From: Microcebus murinus
Lineage: Eukaryota > Chordata > Mammalia > Primates > Cheirogaleidae
Reading direction: 5' to 3'
Assembly: GCF_040939455.1 (NCBI RefSeq)
Contig: NC_134104.1
Coordinates: 8,021,501 to 8,085,500, forward strand
Length of the DNA stretch: 64,000 nt
Below are positions 34,796-45,689 of the stretch, piece after piece. Position 1 is the stretch's first letter; every line of letters begins with the position of its first letter. The notes beneath the pieces are model-generated. The model saw nothing but the letters and a program-made list of their open reading frames with translations, was not told the origin of the DNA and did no database searches. The translations under genes and the position numbers were made by a program.

Positions 34796-34797
34796 GC

Positions 34798-35242
34798 GTA
34801 TTAGTTTCCTATGGCTGCTATAACAAATCGCCACAAAATGGGTGGCTTAAAACCACAAAAATTTATTCTCTTATGGTTCTGGAAGCCAGAAGTCCTGAAA
34901 TCAAGGTATCTACAGGGCCACACTTCCCTGGAGGCTCTAAGGAAGAACCTGTTCTTGTCTCTTGCAGCTTCTGGTGGTTGCCAGCTTCCGTGGCTTGTGG
35001 CTGCGTAACTTCAGTCTCTGCCTGTGTCTTCCTCCATATGTCTCTGTCTTTCCCTCCTCTGTATTTTATAAGGTCATGTGTCTATGGATTTAGGGCCACC
35101 CAGGTGATCTAGGATGAGCTCATCTCAAGATCCTTTTGAATTGTGTCTGCAAAGACCCTTTTTCCAAATAAGATCATATTCACAGGGTCTAGGGATTAGG
35201 ATGTGGGCGTATCTTTTTGGGTGGGCCACCATTTCTACTGTA
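34798..35242 (-). mobile_element. MLT1-type LTR, antisense, nearly complete
   Basis: The best-preserved of the antisense LTRs: tattagtttcctatggctgc, gggtggcttaaaaccacaaa, gttctggaagccagaagtcc, cttgtggctgcgtaacttca, tggatttagggccacccagg, tccaaataagatcatattca c, and the closing ggattaggatgtgggcgtat. No internal coding region. Confidence 0.92.
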
Positions 35243-35244
35243 TA

Positions 35245-36180
35245 GTGGTAGCTGTTAGAATAGAAAAAAGAGAATCCTTTTAATTTTGATACTAGAAACA
35301 TTCTACATTGAATGGCATAGTGAACTCATTGGGAAGGAAATATAATCCTAGCATATTAAGATTATAAGTGATATCTGTATGGAATACTAATATTTATTAA
35401 CATCTATTAAAATATATGTAGCATATATTATAAGTAATATGCATATCTGTATAGTTAATACTGTAAATTATGTTTGTGTCATGACATAAAAAATTGGTAT
35501 GTATCAACTTTTAGAATGAATCTCGAGACAAATCATGAAGGATACAGTGGTTGCTCCTGAACAGGTGTAAATGCCATTACGTTTAAATCCTAACAGCAAG
35601 AATGCAAAGGACAATGTATGGAGCTTCTAAATCATGAAAACCAGTAAGAGGCCATTGGAACCAGTTACATAAAAGAAGCTGCATTGCAGAGAGCATTTTT
35701 CATACTAGTTTAGGAACTTGGCTGGATCCCAAGGGACTTTTTAATCACACATTTTCCTCGACTAGCAGTATAGTCTGATCATTGTGTATTTTGTCTTTTT
35801 GGATGGCTCAAAATTTTAAAGAAATATCTTGTCATTTTCTGAAAACTAAGTCCTGCAGCCATATTTTTTATTACATTTTCTTTTCCAGTAAGTGAGATCA
35901 AAGTAGTGATCCTGAAAATTATGCTTATAGTGGACTTAAGTAAAAAGGATTTATGCAATCAAATTTACAGATTGTTTTTTTATTGATCACAACTTTTATG
36001 TGAGGGATCAATTTTAATCTACTTGGCATCTTTAATTGCTTATCCACTTAAAAAATTAACTCTGGTGGATGGAAGAACCCCCTCTAATGTGAATTGTTTT
36101 TGCTGTTAGTGAAAATATGGTATTATGTTATCTACTACAGTTAGAAAGAAAAAAAGAATTGCTGAATAGGCCATTACCAT
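35245..36180. other. Single-copy-looking AT-rich DNA
   Basis: AT-rich throughout (notably 35340-35480). No repeat or exon recognised. Confidence 0.4.
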
Positions 36181-36184
36181 TTTA

Positions 36185-36350
36185 GTACAAAGCAAGAATG
36201 AAGGAAAGAAAAATGGAGTTTCATTCTGCACCTTCGGTAATATTTCTGGAGTGTTGATCCTGCCTGCTCTAGTGAAGCCTAACCATTCATTCATTCATGC
36301 ATTTATTCTAGAAACTTCCGTGTACCAACTCTAAAGATTCAAGTATAAAT
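36185..36350. repeat. Diverged duplicate, copy 1
   Basis: tacaaagcaagaatgaagga aag ... tggagtgttgatcctgcctg ... gaaacttccgtgtacc aligns with 37123-37290 at roughly 80 percent by eye. The right part (cattcattcattcatgcatt tattc) resembles an L2/MIR tail, but the left ~90 bp does not. Confidence 0.65.
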
Positions 36351-36824
36351 AATTTTTCAGGAAATTTAGTCCAATCAGCAAAGCTCGACTCCCTTATTGA
36401 TATACCCTATACTGGTACCCCAGTTTCATTCTGTTCCTTTTGAATCTACTGAGTCAGACCTCAGCCTGCACATTCCAGCAAAACTTGACATCCGTTTTCT
36501 GATTCTCAGAATGTGGAACAACTGTAGAAAAATACTCAACACTTAGTGTGAGGGTAGAAAAGGATGAAAGGCATAAAGTTAAAGAAAAATCTTGAAGGTC
36601 AGTAAGAATTCTTTAAGGAGTGTACTATGTTATTAGCTATGCTCATGGCACTCTTGGAAGCCATACACTTGACTCTTCTGCTCTTCCTTATTCCTTTTGT
36701 CTATACATGTGCTCACATCATATTTATACTTATTAAGCCAACACTGGATCCCCCTGTCGTCTCCATTTCCCCACTTCTCTTTTGAATATCTGTTCTGTAT
36801 TCACCAAATAAACTTGTACTTGGA

Positions 36825-36965
36825 GGTGGTGTAGCAGAATGGAATTCTAGCTCCATTGCTGACAGCGTACACTTGGGCAAGCTTCTCCATTTGTAAAATG
36901 ATAGTGATGACATTACATATTTCATTTATGGTGCTGTGCAAAGTCCACTAGCCGTACATAGCATG
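36825..36965 (+). mobile_element. MIR SINE fragment
   Basis: gtgtagcagaatggaattct, ccattgctgacagcg, acttgggcaagcttctccat ttgtaaaatgatagtgatg follow the MIR order with strong divergence. Confidence 0.65.
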
Positions 36966-37122
36966 AATTGCAGCTTCATATGGCCATTCTAGAAAATGCT
37001 ATGTGATAGAACATTACTGTTGGCCCTGTGCAAGTTGTAGATGAGGGAGGACACATTATGGGCCTAGTTCCAGGTCTTTTGAGGAGAAAGGGATTTAGCA
37101 CAGGTGCTTTTTACACTTTTGA

Positions 37123-37295
37123 TACAAAGGAAGAATGAAGGAAAGGAAAGCAGAGTTTTATTCAGCACCTTCTTTAACGTTTCCAGGGTGTTGACCCTGC
37201 CTGGTGAAGCGAAACTGTTCATTCACTTGTCCATTCGTTCCACAAACTTCTGAGTGCCATCAGTGTAAACCAAGTGCTAAACTCTGAAGATACTC
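37123..37295. repeat. Diverged duplicate, copy 2
   Basis: tacaaaggaagaatgaagga aag ... cagggtgttgaccctgcctg ... acaaacttctgagtgcc pairs with 36185-36350, then continues as tgctaaactctgaagatact c, with copy 1 carrying a ~20 bp gap. Copies lie about 935 bp apart in the same orientation. Confidence 0.65.
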
Positions 37296-37599
37296 ACCAT
37301 GCTGGGGATTGGAAACAAAACGGCCAAATCGAAATGGCAGGCGAGGGTCTCTGCCTCTCTTCCTCCTTCCAAATCACATGTGAACACATCTTATTGGCAA
37401 ACCTGCACCAGTTCCCTCCCAGAGCCTTACCTGTAGGGAGTCTGGGATTGCTGCTCTTAATGTTTCCAGCCTCTGCAGGACAGGAAGGCACCCTAGAAGG
37501 AAGTTTGGAAGGCTTTGGGGTGCCAGTCCTCCTGATCTACCCTAGGAGGAGGGCTGTGGCTTGGTCATAAAGGGTAGATGGGGTTTGGGCCGGCCGGTA

Positions 37600-38110
37600 G
37601 AACTGAAGTTGGCTATACTCATCCATCCCGTTTCTCTGCGTGTCATTGTCTTATCAGGTCCTCCCTCTGCCGGCTTCTCAGCTCTGGCCCAAAGTTTATC
37701 TCAGAAAGGCCCCTTCCTGCTGCATCTTACCTCTGGAATCCTCCCTTTCATCCTCAGCCCTCCTTCTGAGATAGTTTTTCTATAAAGTATCACAGACATC
37801 TTCCATCAAACTCTGGACCAAATCCAAGACCCTTGACGTAGGCACCGGAGATCTATCACTTCATGTGCTTCCTCCTTTGCAGACTGCCCCAGCTCTCCCT
37901 TTCATCTCAGGCTCGGCCCCTTAACGACTCTTTCATGTGCCTGCTTGCTTTTGCCTTTGTGTCTTCACTGAAGTGGCATGTCACATGCCCGGAATGCTCT
38001 TTCCTCTTCAGCCTACCAGGCAGCCCTTTGTAGCTCCTGAGACCCCCCTCCTGGGGGAAGCCCGCCCTGACCAGCCACAGGGGCTGTCTTGGGCTCATTG
38101 TCAGTAGGAG
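37600..38110 (+). mobile_element. L2 LINE 3' region
   Basis: Long diverged L2 text: accaaatccaagacccttg, tcatgtgcctgcttgctttt gcc, atgcccggaatgctctttcc tcttcagcctaccaggcagc, gggggaagcccgccctgacc. These blocks occur in the consensus order (tgcctggaatgctctttcc, gaagccttccctgacc). Confidence 0.8.
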
Positions 38111-38120
38111 TCACACTTGG

Positions 38121-38175
38121 TTATATATATTTTTTCCTTGGTTTTATATATATATATATATATATTTTTTTTTTC
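38121..38175 (+). repeat. AT-rich microsatellite patch
   Basis: Two (TA)n runs separated by ttttttccttggtttt, then a T-run. Confidence 0.9.
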
Positions 38176-39425
38176 AGTTACATTTCAGCAAGTACTTTTG
38201 TGCTAACTTTTAAATAAACTTGCATGGGATCAATTTGTCACTTGAGAAGTTAAAAGTGGTGTTTGGCACATACATTTAGTGTATTTGGAAAAAAAAGAAA
38301 AACACCAACAACATGGTAGATTGGAAAATACAGGAATTAAGAATAAAAGTAGAAAAACCAAGTGATTGTTGGAGAAGTTCTGAGTCCTGCCCCTCTCATG
38401 GGAAATCGCAACTCTTGGTGCTGTAAGTGTGTGAGAAAAATAAAGAATGGGCAGGGGGGAGGGTGGAAAATAGAAAGGCCAATAGGTTCATTCATTGGAA
38501 AAAGCAGTTAAACCAATAGTAGTAAAAGGTGATTATGTATTTCAAATATTGGCTTAAAAGAACTGAAATTCACCTAGGCTCGTCAGGAACTGTTTCATGA
38601 GTGTGCAGTGTAATGCAAAATCGGGGTTTTGGGTAGCTCTCCCGTCTTTGTCGTGCACATTAAAATCATGGTCCACAGAGCAAAGCTGGCAGGACCTTTC
38701 ATTTTTTCTAATTTTGAAAAAAGTCACACTTGTTATGCTAATTCCTTGTACCAGGTGAAAAAGCTCCCTCTCCCTTCCAGGTATTTCTGTTCCTCGGTTG
38801 TTTGGAGATGATGCCTCCCCCTACCACCATCCCCACCCCAGGCCCCCTGCCCGCCAAGGTAGAGGTTGGCATAATGCCAGATTTCTAGTTCCTCCTTCAT
38901 TATTTAAAGTTGTATTTCATCAGTAGGAATCTTCTGTCCTTGAAGTAGTTCTTATTTCTAACTTGCTGCTAGTAGCCGCACCCCCAGAGCTGTACTGCAG
39001 CACTGGACATGTTAGATAGCGTCTTAGATGTCAGAGATGTGGGTGCAGCCCACAGGCGACGTCAGGATCACCTGTCTGTGCTCTCAGTTGTGCCAGTTCT
39101 GCTCACAGAATGATAGAGCCCTGGGCCTGGGCGCTACGTGGGGCTTCCACAGTAAATCCCAAGAAAGACGGATAGAGCCAGACCTGCATTCTGCATTTTA
39201 ATTGAAACAGGAAGGCTCACTTATTTGCAAGATGCATGAAGCGTATCTTTTTTAAATCACTTAAGACCATAAATGTGTATATGTATACACACATACGTGC
39301 ACACATCCAGAACCAAATCGGTTATTTTTAAATATAAAACTAAAGGAATTTGGAATCTAGGTAGTATAATTTTCAGAGTTTTATAATGGCTAATTCAAAC
39401 TTTTTTTTTTTTAAATGACAGAAAT
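38176..39425. other. Single-copy-looking DNA
   Basis: No repeat recognised in 1.25 kb. Two patches around 38800-38870 and 39000-39170 are GC-richer. No supported exon. Confidence 0.4.
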
Positions 39426-39429
39426 GAAA

Positions 39430-39807
39430 TGTCTCAGGGTTGGAGTGTCAGCAGGGCCCTGCTCCCTGACAGCTCTGGGGTGGGGAGGATCCCCCCAGCC
39501 TCCTGTAGTTTCTGGTGTTTGCGGCAGTGTCTGACATCCTTGGCCTGTGGCTGCACCACTCCAGTCCCGTGGCCGGCGTCTCCCTGTGCTTTCACACCGT
39601 CTTCCCTCCGCACGTCTGTCTCTGTGTCCAAATTGCCCCTTTCTATATGGACATCCGTTATATTGGATTAAGACGCACCCTGATGACCTCATTTTAACTT
39701 GATTACCTCTGTAAAGACCTTACCTCCAAATAAGGTCACATTGCTGAGGTATTGGGGTTAGGACTTCAGCAAATCTTTTTTGGGGGATGCAGTTCAGCCC
39801 ATAGCAA
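39430..39807 (-). mobile_element. MLT1-type LTR, antisense, truncated
   Basis: Lacks the start block and begins at gtgtcagcagggccctgctc. It then has cttggcctgtggctgcacca ctccagtc, tggacatccgttatattgga ttaag, tgacctcattttaacttgat tacc, ccaaataaggtcacattgct and gcagttcagcccatagcaac. Old solo LTR. Confidence 0.88.
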
Positions 39808-40099
39808 CCCCTTCTTGGAATCATTCACCACGAGCCCAAACTCCATGGTTGGCAGGTCCCAACTCCTTCTACCAGGTGCCCCTCGGTGCTCTGCGTGCTC
39901 CCCACGCTGCAGCAAGTGGAATCATTTGAACTTTGACTTCAGACTTGGTCCTGGTGGTCTTTGACAGCTGGGCATCAGAAGTTCTAACATCATTTTAGAT
40001 TGTTCTACTGCCACTGTGGTGTGGGCACCATGCTTTCCTAAACTCGGCTCTAACAAGGCCTCAGCTGAGTGCTAACCACATCACCCACCGACTTGGTCA

Positions 40100-40205
40100 T
40101 GTAACATAATGGTTAAGAGCTTGTAAGCAAACCACAGAACCAGCATTCAAATGGAACCACCTCTGTTTACTAGCTGTGAGTTACCAAAGTCATCTTAGCT
40201 GTAAA
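40100..40205 (+). mobile_element. MIR SINE, first half (split by Tigger)
   Basis: ataatggttaagagcttgta, accagcattcaaatggaacc, tactagctgtgagttaccaa and cttagctgtaaaatac follow MIR. The element breaks here and resumes after the inserted DNA transposon. Confidence 0.75.
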
Positions 40206-40482
40206 ATACTGCAGTTCTCTCTCACCCACGGGGTGAGCTTTCCACCAACCCCAGTGGATACCTAAAGCTGTGGATAGTACTGAATCTTGTATATACTACA
40301 ATAAAGTTTAATTTATAAATTAGGCACAGTAATAGATTGGGAACAATAACTAATAATAAAATAGAACAATTATGATAATAAAAGTTATGTGAATGTGGTC
40401 TGTCTTTGTCAAAATACTGTAATACTTTCGGACTGCGGTTGAGTGGAAAGTGAAACCTCAGTTAAGGGAACTGTGGTGAAGT
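40206..40482 (+). mobile_element. Tigger-type miniature element nested in MIR
   Basis: cagtggatacctaaagctgt ggatagtactgaa, ataaagtttaatttataaat taggcacagtaa, caataactaataataaaata gaac and gttatgtgaatgtggtctgt are hallmarks of a common non-autonomous Tigger. Its ends, gcagttctctctcacc and (reversed) cacagttcccttaac, form an imperfect inverted repeat. Non-coding. Confidence 0.85.
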
Positions 40483-40595
40483 TGACCTAGTATTTACCTC
40501 GTTTGTGATGAGGACTAAATGAAATACAGGGCTCACTTAGCACAACCTGGACACGTGCTAATTATTCAGTAAATGTTGGCAATGAGGATGATTAA
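40483..40595 (+). mobile_element. MIR SINE, second half
   Basis: agtatttacctcgtttgtga tgaggactaaatgaaataca and cctggacacgtgctaattat tcagtaaatgttggc complete the MIR begun at 40100. Confidence 0.75.
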
Positions 40596-41027
40596 TAGTG
40601 ATGTCAGTTACTAGATTAAAATAGTTGGGAGAATATTAGAAACACTAATTTCTGAAACTTTCCAGGACTCGTAAAATTTCAGAATTATTGAGCTGAACCA
40701 GTCTTTAGAGAGCCTGGTTGATCACGTTTTAAATGTTTCTTATTTATTGGACGAACCGTATTGTACAGAAAACAACGTAATTTGTTATTTGCACCTCTCA
40801 CCCAGGTCTGCCTTTGGTTCTGGTTCTCGTACAGTCCTCCCATGGAGGAAGTTTCCACATAGTATGGGCAAAAGAAAACCTAGAAGAAGCAGAAATTCTT
40901 CACGTGATGCATCAGATTTGGCCTTTGAGATACAAGATGATATCTAAAGAATGGCAGGAAAGCTGGCGAGGAAGGGCAGAGGGTTAAGCAGTCCACAGTC
41001 ATTTGCTGGTATGCCTCTTAGATGGTT
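40596..41027. other. Single-copy-looking DNA
   Basis: Nothing recognised. Confidence 0.4.
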
Positions 41028-41040
41028 TGTTAGTAGACTT

Positions 41041-41584
41041 TTTTTTTTTTATTTCAGTATATTATGGGGGTACAAATGTTTAGGTTACGTATATTGCCTT
41101 TGCCCGACCCAAGTCAGAGCTACAAGCGTGTTCATCCCCCAGACAGTGCACACTGCACCCATTATGTATGTATATACCCGTCCCCTCCTCTGCCTCCCAC
41201 CTGCCCAACACCCGATGAATGTTATTACTATATGTGCACCTAAGTGTTGATCAGTTAGTACCAAGTCGATGGAGAGTACATGTGGTGCTTGTTTTTCCAT
41301 TCTTGTGATACTTCACTTAGTAGAATGGGCTCCAGCTCTATCCAGTATAATACAAGAGATGCTAGATCACCATTGTTTTTTGTGACTGAGTAGTACTCCA
41401 TGGTATACATATACCCCATTTTATTAATCCACTCATGTATTGATGGGCACTTGGGTTGTTTCCATATCTTTGCAATTGTGAATTGTGCTGCTATAAACAT
41501 TCTAGTGCAGATGTCTTTTTTTATAGAATGTCTTTTTTTCTGTGGGTAGATGCCCAGTAATGGGATTGCTGGATCAAATGGTAG
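41041..41584 (-). mobile_element. 5'-truncated L1, antisense, lemur-type
   Basis: A pure T-run (the A-tail) is followed by atttcagtatattatggggg tacaaatg, C-rich 3' UTR, and the ORF2 end (tactccatggtatacatata, ttgatgggcacttgggttgt, gggattgctggatcaaatgg). A minus-strand frame keeps the ORF2 scrap KCPSIHEWINKMGYMYTMEY. Target duplications tgttagtagactt (41028-41040) and tgttagttgactt (41585-41597) differ at one base. Same 3' UTR family as the L1 at 33290-33581. Confidence 0.95.
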
Positions 41585-41599
41585 TGTTAGTTGACTTTA

Positions 41600-42682
41600 A
41601 TTAATAACTTATGGTTCTCATGGTTATATAAAAAGAACATTTCTCTCTCCACTTCTGATACCAGGAAACTTGAAGGTTTAGTGGCCTGTTAACGAGTTTC
41701 TGATACCTTGATATTTTCGCTGTTGTTTTCGTTGCAAATTGTTGTTTTGGTGCTAATTCTGTTCATCGTCCTCCACTCTCCTTGTTGGGGTTCCAGCAAG
41801 CATGGCGTCAGTGCTCTGTTTGGTTTCTCTTGATGTCTGAGGTTAGATATGCAGAGAAACTCGAGGACAACAAATTGATTTTGTCCTCCAAGAATGGGAG
41901 GAGGGAAATAACTAAATAGGCTTGGGCTATGTAGCTCAAATGCAGAGAAATATTTATCTAGGTAATGCAAACACAAAACCCATTTGTGTCTGATTTACAC
42001 AGGTGATCCTGACTCTGCCCAGCTGGTGGTACTAAACCTATAAAGTAAATTATATAGCACATGCCTTGCCATGACACACATTTTACATATTTGCACACTC
42101 ACACACACATCGCTCCACCCCATGCAGAAATGGAGAAAGCAGCGGCTGAAGACCAGCAGAGACACATCCTGTACATTTGAAGCCGGTAAGAAGTGGCCGT
42201 CATTATTCTCATCACAGACTAAGTTCACATATACACATATTTTTTGTGCAGAGTACATGGAAAGATTCATGAGTCTTCTTGCATCCTTGAAGGAGGTTAA
42301 CAAAAAGTTAGTGTTTATAGTTTATATGGAAGTGATCACTTCATGCTTAGTGAAGAGAGATTCATAGTGATTGAACTGCTTGCTCCTTACAATGAAGGGG
42401 TGGGAGAGGCGTGTCCCAAGCAAGTGTAGAGAGGAAAGCAGGTGGTGTGTCGGCAAACTGCAAGCCATTCCGTATTAATAGATTAATGTTAACCTCCCGG
42501 ACCATCCATTGATTCAGTAAATATTTATCTAGTTCCCACTCTCGGCCAGGCATTGTGCATCATTATCCAAATAAGTAGGAAATGAAGTTTTGGTTGGCTT
42601 CAGCTTAATTTATTACCATTTCATCAGTTCTAAAACATACATTTTAACACTTCTTTAAAGTGTTAAAGACAACTCTTCTTTA
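41600..42682. other. Mostly single-copy-looking DNA
   Basis: A short antisense L2/MIR tail scrap lies at 42505-42575 (gattcagtaaatatttatct agttcccact). No exon recognised. Confidence 0.4.
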
Positions 42683-42761
42683 ACACAATTGGGATGTGTA
42701 CAATGATTAGCAAGATCTTAGATTAGTTAAAAAAGCAAGTTGTTGTATTTGGTGGTGCTTT

Positions 42762-42797
<36 letters not shown>

Positions 42798-42869
42798 TGG
42801 GATGTGTACAATGATTAGCAAGATCTTAGATTAGTTAAAAAAGCAAGTTGTTGTATTTGGTGGTGCTTT

Positions 42870-42898
<29 letters not shown>
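42683..42898 (+). repeat. Exact 108-bp tandem duplication with AC tract
   Basis: The unit acacaattgggatgtgtaca ... ggtggtgctttaaaacacac occurs at 42683-42790 and again at 42791-42898, offset exactly 108 bp, with no mismatch seen outside AC-length. Each copy ends in an AC run. Identity implies a very recent event, or an assembly artefact at the microsatellite. Confidence 0.95.
42765..42795 (+). repeat. (AC)n microsatellite, short copy
   Basis: About 15 AC units ending the first duplicate. Confidence 0.97.

Positions 42899-42956
<58 letters not shown>
42873..42956 (+). repeat. (AC)n microsatellite, long copy
   Basis: About 42 uninterrupted AC units ending the second duplicate. Purity and length suggest it is highly variable. 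Confidence 0.98.
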
Positions 42957-42959
<3 letters not shown>

Positions 42960-44635
42960 CGTCCAGGCTCACAGGTGGAGAAAACCTAAGTGGTTATGCC
43001 CTAATTGATATAACAGGTAATTTCAGTGAGTGATACATTTAACCTTTACTTTGGTGTTTTCATTTCTTTTAACCCTACTCTGAATTAAATGCTATATTTA
43101 TTTGTTGATAGTTTTTTAAAAAGGACAGTTGCCTTTTAAAATCATTATCCTGCTATAGCTAAACATAAAACAGGTCTCGTCCTATTCTTGTTCTTCGATT
43201 TGCTGGGCATTTCCACGGTATCGACCATTGGCCTGCATAGCCGTATCTGTGAAACACCATGAGAGGTAAAATTCACGGTAAAGATTGTCCAGATACCACA
43301 TCTTCATCTGTGTCTGTATCTGTATATCCTCAAGCAAGTTGCTGCTTGATTGATTTGAAAAGGCTGGTGTGTACCTGGGCTGGTGCCTGTCACCGAGGAG
43401 ATGAACTGTGGTTGCCACATCATTAAAAATCATGTAGATGAAAAATTAGTCGAAAAAAAAAGTTTATTAAAGAAGACATGCATTAGGTAGATAGGCTTTG
43501 TGAAGTCTGTGCTTCATCCATTAGATGGGGATAGATCCTTTGTCACCACATCTTATTTATAAGGAAGATGTATCCGCAGTAATTTAAGTCACTTGCACAA
43601 GGCAAGTAGTTCACTACACATACAGGACAGTAGTTCATGGTGGGTGGGGAAAGGTGAGGACAGATGGCTTCAGTGCTCCCAGTCATCAGAGGCCACCGGA
43701 GGGTTCCTGAGCTTGTGCAGGACCCTCCTCTCAGGGGTCCCTCCTCCTCTCCTTCCCACTCCCGTCCTTGCTCCCGGCTTCTTCTCTTCTCCGCTTTCCT
43801 CTCTTCCCTTCCCTCTTTGCCTTTGTTCATTTTAGCCACAGTTCTCATTTTAAAGGGGTACATTTTAATTCCTCTTGCTCCTTTCTATAGCCTACACTTT
43901 GCATCTTCACACTTGTCAGTTTTAGGATAATCACTGATGTTTTTGTACTGAAAACTCAGCAGCAAGCCTTCAATCTATTCAGATCAAATGCGTGAAGGTT
44001 TTTTTTTTTTCTTTAAACAAGTGCCTCAGTATCATGTAAGATGTGTGTGAGGTGCCCAGCAGGTAACAACGTGAACATGTGGGTTAGAGAAGTACTGGAA
44101 CTTTGTTTTAAAGTCACATCTTCGGGATCACTTATAGAGCAAAATGTAAAACATGAGGTTTGGGGAGAAGGGTCTACAGAGTTGACAAAGGACAAATCTC
44201 CCAGTCATTACTTTCCGGTAAATGTAACACGGTAATTGTCTTAGCTGGGGAGGCCAGGAACTATTTGAATGAATGGATGGATGGATGAATGTCTAGCAAT
44301 TTAAGTCAACTCACTCCTCTAAGTCTTCTTAGCAGTGGTTCAGTAAAACCATTGAAATGCAGTTGTTTTCCCTCTTCTTCCGAATCCTCACACACCCTTA
44401 CGATACACAAAGGGCAGAGGGAAAGAGCGAGGAAGTAAGGGACAGCAAATCTGCTGCAGGGACAATCCTCGTGGACGCCGTGGCCAGCTGTCCCCACCAC
44501 ACCCCCTGCCCATGGAAGGGCCATATCGGGGATATAAACCCAGCACCACCCACATGGGCTTCTCCCAGTCCCCAGTCCTCGGCTAAGGAAATAAGCAGAA
44601 ATACGTCAGTATAAGCTGAACACGTGGTTTGTTCT
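42960..44635. other. Single-copy-looking DNA
   Basis: No interspersed repeat recognised; a short (ATGG)n patch is at 44272-44290. A minus-strand ORF at 43182-43433 is listed separately. Confidence 0.4.
43182..43433 (-). CDS. Uncertain 83-residue ORF, no family recognised
   Basis: Starts at a true ATG (43431-43433) with an in-frame stop 12 nt upstream, and ends at TAG. The product is hydrophilic, rich in Gln/Asn and aromatic residues (MKMWYLDNLYREFYLSW), without signal peptide or transmembrane segment, and has a charged C-terminus (QQIEEQE). The composition is more protein-like than the other short ORFs here and the interval is repeat-free, so it could be a terminal exon, a processed fragment, or chance. 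I recognise no domain or gene. No Kozak, polyadenylation or splice evidence is decisive. Confidence 0.15.
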   Translation of the reverse strand: MIFNDVATTVHLLGDRHQPRYTPAFSNQSSSNLLEDIQIQTQMKMWYLDNLYREFYLSWCFTDTAMQANGRYRGNAQQIEEQE

Positions 44636-44935
44636 GCTTTCTCACGCGGGGATCGTCCCTCCTGCGCCCACCCTCTTGCGGGGCACCCTCGCGTCCTCGC
44701 CCGGGCCGTGAAGTCGCCTGGCTGGCTGCACGCAGCATCCTCCCCTCTGGTTCGTGTTTCTCCTGCACGGGGCAGCCGCGCCCAGAGCTGAGCCTTCTGC
44801 TTCCTCGGTGCTTCGGCCGCCTCTGCAGGGCTCGTCTAAAAGACAACAGCCGGTTCAGACCCGGGAACCAGGCTCTGAGGCAGGACCAAGAGCAGACACT
44901 TCCGGGGGATGGGTCTCGAGCCACGTCCCCTCAAA
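44636..44935. promoter_or_regulatory. CpG-dense block, possible small CpG island
   Basis: I count about 22 CpGs in roughly 240 bp (44645-44885), far denser than its neighbours, including cacgcggggatcg, accctcgcgtcctcgcccgg and gcttcggccgcc. It holds no TATA box or repeat that I recognise. It could be an orphan CpG island or a promoter for an unannotated non-coding transcript. An open frame on the minus strand (44583-44924) is rich in Arg/Pro/Gly, as expected from composition alone. Confidence 0.45.
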
Positions 44936-44939
44936 TCCT

Positions 44940-45688
44940 TATGTGAGGTGGCAGAATGACTAGAGATTTTTAAAATCCTCTTACTGCCTATGTTGCTTTC
45001 CTACAATGGACAGGTCTCGCACACACACATCTCTGTATGTTTCGAGACACAGATGTGGATAGCTGTACCAGCTGACTCCCTCCTATTCTGTCTCCATCCA
45101 AGGTCAGTCCTGTCAAACCTTCATGCCCAGCCATTCCTGCTCCGGAACACTCTTAAGGATTTGCACTAATTGAGGAGGGGACAAACGGGCTAGCCTCTTG
45201 GGTGTGTTTGTTCCTCTGGACCCCTGAGTCTGCTCCTTCCTGAGACCTGGGGGAGTGATGTCCCTTCCTGGGGGGCCCCCCGGCTGCCTGGGGGATGGTC
45301 GGGTCGGCCCAGAGCCTGGCACAGGGCCGCCCCTCGGTCAGCCTTGCTCTCCTGCCTGCATCCACGCCACGCCTCACCCCGATGTCAAGGACCCATCTCA
45401 CCGAGGGAAGGGGTGCCAGGCGGCGGTCGTCTCCAGGGGTCACACAACCTGGCTTTTGGTGAGACTCCCCCAATGCAACTTGAGTCTGTTTTCCTTTTGT
45501 TGCCCTGTGAGCACACTAAATCTGGCTTAGGTAGGATGGCTGTTTTTAATTTATTCATAAAATGCTTGACCATTAGCATTTAACAGGAGTCCTTACTTCA
45601 AGCATAAGGGACCTTGCAGCCTTTTTGGGTGTGCAGCTTCTTAGTTATGCTTCTTTCTCTTGCACACTTTATTTATGAAGACGGGTAA
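44940..45688. other. Single-copy-looking, partly GC-rich DNA
   Basis: 45230-45440 is GC-rich with scattered CpGs. Overlapping ORFs on both strands suggest composition, not coding. No repeat recognised. Confidence 0.4.
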
Positions 45689-45689
45689 A

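Noticed and set aside
44583..44924. 113-codon minus-strand ORF over the CpG-dense block
   Set aside because: Arg/Pro/Gly-rich translation expected from GC-rich DNA, with overlapping plus-strand frames of similar length.
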